Made by a program: the position numbers and the translations under genes
The notes under the pieces: generated by a model
Told to the model about the DNA's origin: nothing
The model's input: the letters and a program-made list of their open reading frames with translations, nothing else
Database searches by the model: none
Part shown: positions 58,510 through 64,000 of the stretch, piece by piece
Position numbering within the stretch: the first letter of the stretch is position 1
How the letters are laid out: each line of letters begins with the position of its first letter
Source of the DNA: Blastococcus sp. HT6-30
GTDB taxonomy: Bacteria > Actinomycetota > Actinomycetes > Mycobacteriales > Geodermatophilaceae
Assembly: GCF_039729015.1 (NCBI RefSeq)
Contig: NZ_CP155792.1
Span: forward strand, 2,552,001 to 2,616,000
Direction of reading: 5' to 3'
Length of the DNA: 64,000 bases

Positions 58510-59262
58510 TCAGCCCTCGGTGACGAACGGGCTGGCGGCGACCTCGGTGCCGTCGGCCAGCGTGCTGATCCGGAAGTCGCCGAACACGTTGGGCGCGATC
58601 CGGTGCAGCTCGCGCAGGCAGGCGACCGCGAGCTCGCGGAGCTCGACGTCGGCGTGCTCGCTGGCCCGCATGGCGACGAAGTGGCGCCACGCGCGGTAGT
58701 TCCCGGTGACCACGATCCGCGTCTCGGTCGCGTTGGGCAGCACCGAGCGCGCGGCCTGGAGCGCCTGCCTGCGACGCAGGGTCGTGTGGGGGACGTCGGC
58801 GAGGCGCTCCGCCAGGCCCTGCAGCAGGTCGTCGTAGGCGGCGCGGGCGGCGTCGGTCGCCGAGACGAACCGGGCGTGCAGCTCCGGGTCCTCGGCGATG
58901 ACGGCCGGCTCGACGACGGCGGCGTCGCGCTCCGGCACGTGGCGCTGGGACAGCTGGCTGTAGGAGAAGTGCCGGTGGCGGACCAGCTCGTGGGTGAGCG
59001 ACCGGGAGACGCCGGACAGGTACATGCTCACCGTGCCGTGCTCGAGCACCGCCAGGTGCCCGACCTCGAGGATGTGCCGCAGGTAGCCGGCGTTGGTCGC
59101 CGTCGCCGGGTTGGGCTTTCCCCACGACTCGTAGCAGGCCCGGCCGGCGAACTCGGCGAGCGCCTGGCCACCGTCGGCGTCGGTCTCCCACGGCACGTCC
59201 GCCGGCGGGGTGAACTGCGTCTGCGCGATGACCTGGACTCGGAGCGGCACGACCGGGGGCAC
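58510..59262 (-). CDS. thyX: Flavin-dependent thymidylate synthase ThyX
   Basis: FAD- and NADPH-dependent dTMP synthase that yields tetrahydrofolate directly (250 residues). The ThyX motif RHRx7S is seen as [11 protein letters not shown], and the [16 protein letters not shown] and [12 protein letters not shown] regions complete the active site. The GTG at 59262 has TACGCT 7 nt upstream, supporting this start over a GTG a few codons in. As in mycobacteria, thyX coexists with thyA. Confidence 0.97.
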   Translation of the reverse strand: MPPVVPLRVQVIAQTQFTPPADVPWETDADGGQALAEFAGRACYESWGKPNPATATNAGYLRHILEVGHLAVLEHGTVSMYLSGVSRSLTHELVRHRHFSYSQLSQRHVPERDAAVVEPAVIAEDPELHARFVSATDAARAAYDDLLQGLAERLADVPHTTLRRRQALQAARSVLPNATETRIVVTGNYRAWRHFVAMRASEHADVELRELAVACLRELHRIAPNVFGDFRISTLADGTEVAASPFVTEG

Positions 59263-59269
59263 GCCTGGG

Positions 59270-59275
59270 AGCGTA
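59270..59275 (-). promoter_or_regulatory. Leaderless -10 element (TACGCT) of thyX
   Basis: TACGCT on the minus strand, 7 nt before the GTG at 59262. Confidence 0.55.
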
Positions 59276-59332
59276 CGGCGGCCTCCGGGCGTCTCCCCGC
59301 CGCCGGACCGGCCGCCCGGCAGACTGGGCCGC

Positions 59333-59755
59333 GTGGACTGGCTGCGCGTGCTGCTCGCCGTCGCCGGTGGTCTCCTGCTGCTCTGGCTGCTGGCGCTGGC
59401 CCTGCTGTGGCGCGACCGCCCGGACGGGCTGACCGTGCGTGACTCGCTGCGCCTGCTGCCCGACCTCCTGCGGCTGGTGCGCCGCCTCGCGGCCGACCGG
59501 TCGCTCCCCCGCGCGGTGCGCGTGCGCCTGTGGCTGCTGCTCGCCTACCTGCTGTCGCCGGTGGACCTGGTGCCCGACGTCGTCCCGGTGCTCGGCTACG
59601 CCGACGACGTGGTCGTGACGGCGTGGGCGCTGCGCTCGGTGGTCCGCCGGGCCGGCGACGACGCGCTGGTGCGGCACTGGCCCGGGGAGGCGGCGGGGCT
59701 CGCCGTCGTCCGCCGGCTGGCCGGCCTCACCCCTCCGCCCTCACCGCCCGGGTGA
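59333..59755 (+). CDS. DUF1232 (YkvA-type) membrane protein
   Basis: A 140-residue protein with an N-terminal membrane helix ([20 protein letters not shown]) and a DUF1232 domain at about 60-105, recognised by [24 protein letters not shown]. The family is broadly distributed and uncharacterised. CAGACT lies 7 nt before the GTG at 59333. Its last 29 bases overlap the end of the convergent winged-helix gene. Confidence 0.88.
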   Translation: MDWLRVLLAVAGGLLLLWLLALALLWRDRPDGLTVRDSLRLLPDLLRLVRRLAADRSLPRAVRVRLWLLLAYLLSPVDLVPDVVPVLGYADDVVVTAWALRSVVRRAGDDALVRHWPGEAAGLAVVRRLAGLTPPPSPPG

Positions 59756-60941
59756 GGTGCGGCGCGAGGTCGCCCCGGTCGGCGACGACGACGTCGCCGA
59801 GGCCCATCCAGTCCGCCATGAGGCGCAGCTCGGCGGCGAGCGCCTCCGCCACGATCCCGGGGTCGGCGTGCTCCTCGGCGTGCGCGGCCTGGACGCGCAG
59901 CACCCCGGTTCGCCGGTCCGCCTTCAGGTCCACCCGCGCCACCAGCCGGTCACCGAGCAGGAACGGCAGCACGTAGTAGCCGTGCACCCGCTTCGCCGCG
60001 GGCGTGTAGATCTCCAGCCGGTAGCGGAACCGGAAGATCCGCTCCACCCTCGGGCGCTCCCACACCAAGGAGTCGAACGGGCTCAGCAGGGCACGCGCCC
60101 GGATCCACCGGGGACGCCGGGCCGCCGGGTGCAGCCACGCGGGGCGCCCCCAGCCGGCCACCTCGACCGGCAGCAGCTCCCCGGCGTCGGCCAGCTCGAT
60201 GATCGCGGCCCGGGCGTCGGCGGGGGTCAGCCGGAAGTAGTCGCGCAGATCGGTCTCGGTCGCCACCCCCAGCGCCCGGGCAGCGGTGCGGACCAGCTCG
60301 CGGACCGCGTCGGCGCGCGCCGGGGTGGGGGCGTGCAACACCTCGGCGGGCAGTACGCGCTCGGGCAGGTCGTAGACGCGTTCGAAGCCGGCGGTCCGCG
60401 CGGTGGCGGTGAGCGCGCCGGTGAAGAAGAGGTACTCCAGCGCGGCCTTGCCGGCGTGCCAGTTCCACATGCTGCCCGGGCGGTTCGGCCGCTCCCCCTG
60501 CAGGTGGCTTGCCTTGAGCGGGCCGTCGGTGCGGACCCGCTCCAGCAGCGAGGCCACGTACTCCGGCCGCTCGCGCTGGACCCGGATCATCGACCCCCAC
60601 GCCTCCTGCTCGGCGGCGGCCATGCGCCAGCGCAGGAAGGGGTGCAGGTGGACCGGCAGGAAGGAGGCCTCGTGCGCCCAGTACTCGAACAGGTCGTGGC
60701 GCCGGTTGGACAGCGCGTCCAGAGCGGCCCGCGGATAGGGGCCCAGCCGGCTGAAGGCGGGCAGGTAGTGCGACCGGGACAGCACGTTCACCGAGTCGAT
60801 CTGGACGACGCCGAGCCGATCGGTGAGCCGGCGCAGCTGCCGGATGCCCGCCGGTGCGGCCGGTCGGGGCACGGCGAACCCCTGGGCGGCCAGCGCGATG
60901 CGCCGGGCCAGCGCGGCCGGCAGCCGTTCGACGGGGCTCAC
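59727..60941 (-). CDS. YcaQ/AlkZ-family winged-helix DNA glycosylase-like protein
   Basis: A 404-residue HTH_42 (DUF1006) protein related to AlkZ and E. coli YcaQ, glycosylases that unhook interstrand crosslinks. Three winged-helix modules and a C-terminal beta-barrel are implied by [38 protein letters not shown], and [26 protein letters not shown] in its key parts. The family's catalytic glutamine motif (Q-x-D/Q) appears as [14 protein letters not shown], matching the QxD form of YcaQ-like enzymes. The GTG at 60941 fits family length. A repair role is inferred from family. Confidence 0.9.
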   Translation of the reverse strand: MSPVERLPAALARRIALAAQGFAVPRPAAPAGIRQLRRLTDRLGVVQIDSVNVLSRSHYLPAFSRLGPYPRAALDALSNRRHDLFEYWAHEASFLPVHLHPFLRWRMAAAEQEAWGSMIRVQRERPEYVASLLERVRTDGPLKASHLQGERPNRPGSMWNWHAGKAALEYLFFTGALTATARTAGFERVYDLPERVLPAEVLHAPTPARADAVRELVRTAARALGVATETDLRDYFRLTPADARAAIIELADAGELLPVEVAGWGRPAWLHPAARRPRWIRARALLSPFDSLVWERPRVERIFRFRYRLEIYTPAAKRVHGYYVLPFLLGDRLVARVDLKADRRTGVLRVQAAHAEEHADPGIVAEALAAELRLMADWMGLGDVVVADRGDLAPHLTRAVRAEG

Positions 60942-60995
60942 GTCCGCCGATCCTCCCCGTCCGGTACGAAGCCCGCCGAGCCGGCCCGCGCGGCC

Positions 60996-61001
60996 TACGC
61001 T
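60996..61001 (+). promoter_or_regulatory. Leaderless -10 element (TACGCT) of the GNAT-DUF2461 pair
   Basis: TACGCT 6 nt before the GTG at 61008. Confidence 0.5.
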
Positions 61002-61007
61002 GCCCGG

Positions 61008-61571
61008 GTGACCTCGGATCTCCCCTTCCCACGACGCACGGGGTCCGCGGACGTCTCGGTGCGGGCGGCCCGGCCCGGCGACGCCGCCGCCATCGCGCGG
61101 GTCCAGGGCATCACCTGGCGCACGGCCTACCGCGCCGTGCTGCCCGCCGAGATCCTCGACGCCTGGGACGAGCCGGCCGTCGCCGCCTCGTGGCAGGCCG
61201 CGGTCACGTCGCCACCTTCCACGTCCCACCGGGTGCTGGTGGCCGTCGAGAAGGACGTCGTCGTGGGGTTCGCCGCGGTCGCCGTCGGCGCCGGCGTGGG
61301 TGAGGTGACCACCCTGCTCGTGGAGCCCCGTTGGGGCAGGCGCGGGCACGGCAGCCGGCTGCTCGCCGCCGCCACCGACCTGGCGGCCGCCGACGGCGCC
61401 CGACGCCTCGAGGTGTGGCTGGCGGAGTCCGACCGGGCGTCGGCGGACTTCTACGAGTCGGCCGGCTGGGCTCCCGACGGGTGGGCGCGGACGCTGGACA
61501 CCGGAGACGCACCGCTGCGGGAACTGCGCTGGTACACCGTCCTGGACGACGAGGAGGGAAGCAGACCGTGA
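61008..61571 (+). CDS. GNAT N-acetyltransferase
   Basis: Acetyl-CoA-dependent acetyltransferase of 187 residues. Key parts are SVRAARPGDAAAIARVQ (first strand-helix), VTTLLVEPRWGRRGHGSRLLAAA with the R/Q-x-x-G-x-G/A pyrophosphate loop, and DRASADFYESAGW. Substrate unknown. A leaderless start is indicated by TACGCT 6 nt upstream. Its stop overlaps the DUF2461 start (GTGA). Confidence 0.88.
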   Translation: MTSDLPFPRRTGSADVSVRAARPGDAAAIARVQGITWRTAYRAVLPAEILDAWDEPAVAASWQAAVTSPPSTSHRVLVAVEKDVVVGFAAVAVGAGVGEVTTLLVEPRWGRRGHGSRLLAAATDLAAADGARRLEVWLAESDRASADFYESAGWAPDGWARTLDTGDAPLRELRWYTVLDDEEGSRP

Positions 61572-62233
61572 GCTTCGCCGGCTTCCCCGACGAGGGACTG
61601 GTCTTCTACGAGGGCCTCGAGGCGGACAACTCCAAGGTCTACTGGACGACGCACAAGGCCGACTACGACGCCTGCATCCGCATCCCGATGCAGGCGCTCG
61701 TCGACGAGCTCGCGCCCCAGTTCGGCGCGGGAAAGCTGTTCCGGCCGCACCGCGACGTGCGGTTCAGCCGCGACAAGACCCCCTACAAGACCCACCAGGG
61801 TGCGGTGGTGAACCCGGCGGGTCGGGGAGCGGGCGCCTGGTACGTGCAGGTCGACGCCGACGGGCTGATGGTCGCGGGCGGGTGCTGGCGGCTGGAGTCC
61901 GACCAGATCGCCCGCTACCGGCGGGCCGTCGCCGACCCCGTGCAGGGCCCCATGCTGGCGGCGGAGGTCGACCGTCTCGCGGCGTCGGGCTGGGAGATCG
62001 CCGGCGATCGGCTCGTCCGCGTGCCCGCCGGCTACTCCTCCGACGACGAGCGCATCGACCTGCTCAAGCACAAGGCGCTGCATGCCACCCGCCGGCGGAC
62101 ACCCGGGGACTGGCTGCACACCCGCGAGGCGCTGCAGCGCGTACAGCAGTCCTGGCGGGAGCTGGAGACGCTCAACGCCTGGCTGGCCCACAACGTCGGC
62201 GCCACCACGAAAGACCCGCGTCCCCACCGCTGA
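61568..62233 (+). CDS. DUF2461 (TIGR02453) protein
   Basis: A 221-residue soluble protein of the DUF2461 family, recognised by FPDEGLVFYEGLEADNSKVYWTTHK in its key parts, RPHRDVRFSRDKTPYKTHQGAVV, and a C-terminal LHTREALQRVQQSWRELETLNAWLA segment. The family is common and its function unknown. Translation is coupled to the upstream GNAT gene. It converges on the rRNA operon. Confidence 0.9.
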   Translation: MSFAGFPDEGLVFYEGLEADNSKVYWTTHKADYDACIRIPMQALVDELAPQFGAGKLFRPHRDVRFSRDKTPYKTHQGAVVNPAGRGAGAWYVQVDADGLMVAGGCWRLESDQIARYRRAVADPVQGPMLAAEVDRLAASGWEIAGDRLVRVPAGYSSDDERIDLLKHKALHATRRRTPGDWLHTREALQRVQQSWRELETLNAWLAHNVGATTKDPRPHR

Positions 62234-62289
62234 CCGCGCGCCCCCGCCTGAGGCCGGGCGCGGCCGCGACGAGGCAGCGGGCAACGCAC

Positions 62290-62323
62290 GAAGGGGCCCC
62301 AGCACGGATGCTGGGGCCCCTTC
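62290..62323 (-). terminator. rRNA operon terminator
   Basis: Perfect 15-bp GC-rich stem (62290-62304 with 62309-62323) and 4-nt loop just past the 3' end of 5S rRNA; symmetrical, so it also serves the convergent DUF2461 gene. Confidence 0.85.
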
Positions 62324-62334
62324 GGGAATGGTTG

Positions 62335-62451
62335 TCCGGCGGCGTCCTACTCTCCCACCCCGTCTCCAGGGCAGTACCATCGGCGCTGAAAGGCTTAGCT
62401 TCCGGGTTCGGAATGTGACCGGGCGTTTCCCTCTCGCCATGGCCGCCGTAA
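62335..62451 (-). rRNA. rrf: 5S ribosomal RNA
   Basis: Minus-strand 5S rRNA of about 117 nt. Conserved parts include GCGAGAGGGAAACGCCCGGT, CATTCCGAACCCGGAAGCTA and GGGTGGGAGAGTAGGACGCC. The ends pair (TTACGGCGGCC with the GGCCGCCGTAA complement region and CGCCGCCGGA). It follows 23S by roughly 110 bp; end positions are approximate to a few bases. Confidence 0.95.
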
Positions 62452-62560
62452 CTCTGTGAACCTGTCGAACCAACTGGTTCGTGCGTTCAGAACCGCACAG
62501 TGGACGCGTAGCAAAATTTGTGACCCTGACCTGTCACAGACCCCGATGGATGCGGGTGTG

Positions 62561-64000
<1,440 letters not shown>

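Noticed and set aside
62452..62480. SOS-like palindrome TCGAACCAACTGGTTCG in the 23S-5S spacer
   Set aside because: The half-sites are 6 nt apart instead of 4 and it lies inside the rRNA transcript; more likely part of rRNA processing structure.

Overview
The window is about 73% G+C chromosomal DNA from a high-GC actinobacterium. The evidence is actinobacterial gene order (nrdR-nrdJ; lexA beside a LysM gene; recX-recA beside a DUF3046 gene; clgR-cinA-pgsA-rimO-ftsK; rnj-dapA-dfrA-thyA-thyX), frequent GTG starts, actinobacterial SOS boxes and many apparently leaderless promoters. Protein similarity suggests Geodermatophilaceae (Blastococcus, Geodermatophilus or Modestobacter), but this is inference from memory, not a database search.

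Layout. 1-9.1 kb is accessory: a partial SDR, a CAP-domain lipoprotein, an arsenic cassette (cadI/arsI divergent from arsR-acr3-arsC), DUF4334 and DUF4177 genes, a decayed cellulose-synthase-like glycosyltransferase with a PilZ domain, and an aldo/keto reductase. 9.1-14.66 kb is a patchwork with signs of transfer and decay: a truncated GH26-like lipoprotein gene, glycerate kinase, an aldehyde dehydrogenase remnant that has lost both catalytic residues, an E. coli-type serA coupled to a small upstream ORF, and about 0.9 kb with no recognisable gene.

14.66-36 kb is conserved core: B12-dependent ribonucleotide reductase and its repressor NrdR behind a pair of NrdR boxes 32 bp apart; lexA and a LysM gene sharing two SOS boxes; a PAP2 phosphatase with a secreted partner; hflX, dapF, miaA, a DUF349 gene, miaB; the glutamate ABC transporter gluABCD; recX and recA (with a third SOS box). 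36-62 kb continues with an MFS exporter, an Lhr-type helicase, nei2, pspA, a PfkB kinase with a GNAT gene, a TetR gene, clgR, cinA, pgsA, rimO, ftsK, an S9 peptidase, rnj, dapA, dfrA, thyA, thyX and several small conserved families. 62.3 kb to the right edge is the 3' end of an rRNA operon on the minus strand: terminator, 5S, and partial 23S.

How the genes work together. Three DNA-damage units (lexA, the LysM gene, recA-recX) share one operator type. dTMP and folate supply is encoded by thyX, thyA and dfrA, next to lysine/cell-wall synthesis (dapA; dapF elsewhere). The arsenic genes form a complete sense, reduce, export and C-As lyase module. At about 18 genes a NANNNT hexamer sits 6-7 nt before the start codon with no Shine-Dalgarno, indicating leaderless mRNAs. 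I found no CRISPR array, prophage, complete insertion sequence, tRNA gene or clearly novel multi-gene defence system. The most unusual material is the 9.9-14.66 kb patchwork, the decayed c-di-GMP-linked synthase and several overlooked small ORFs.
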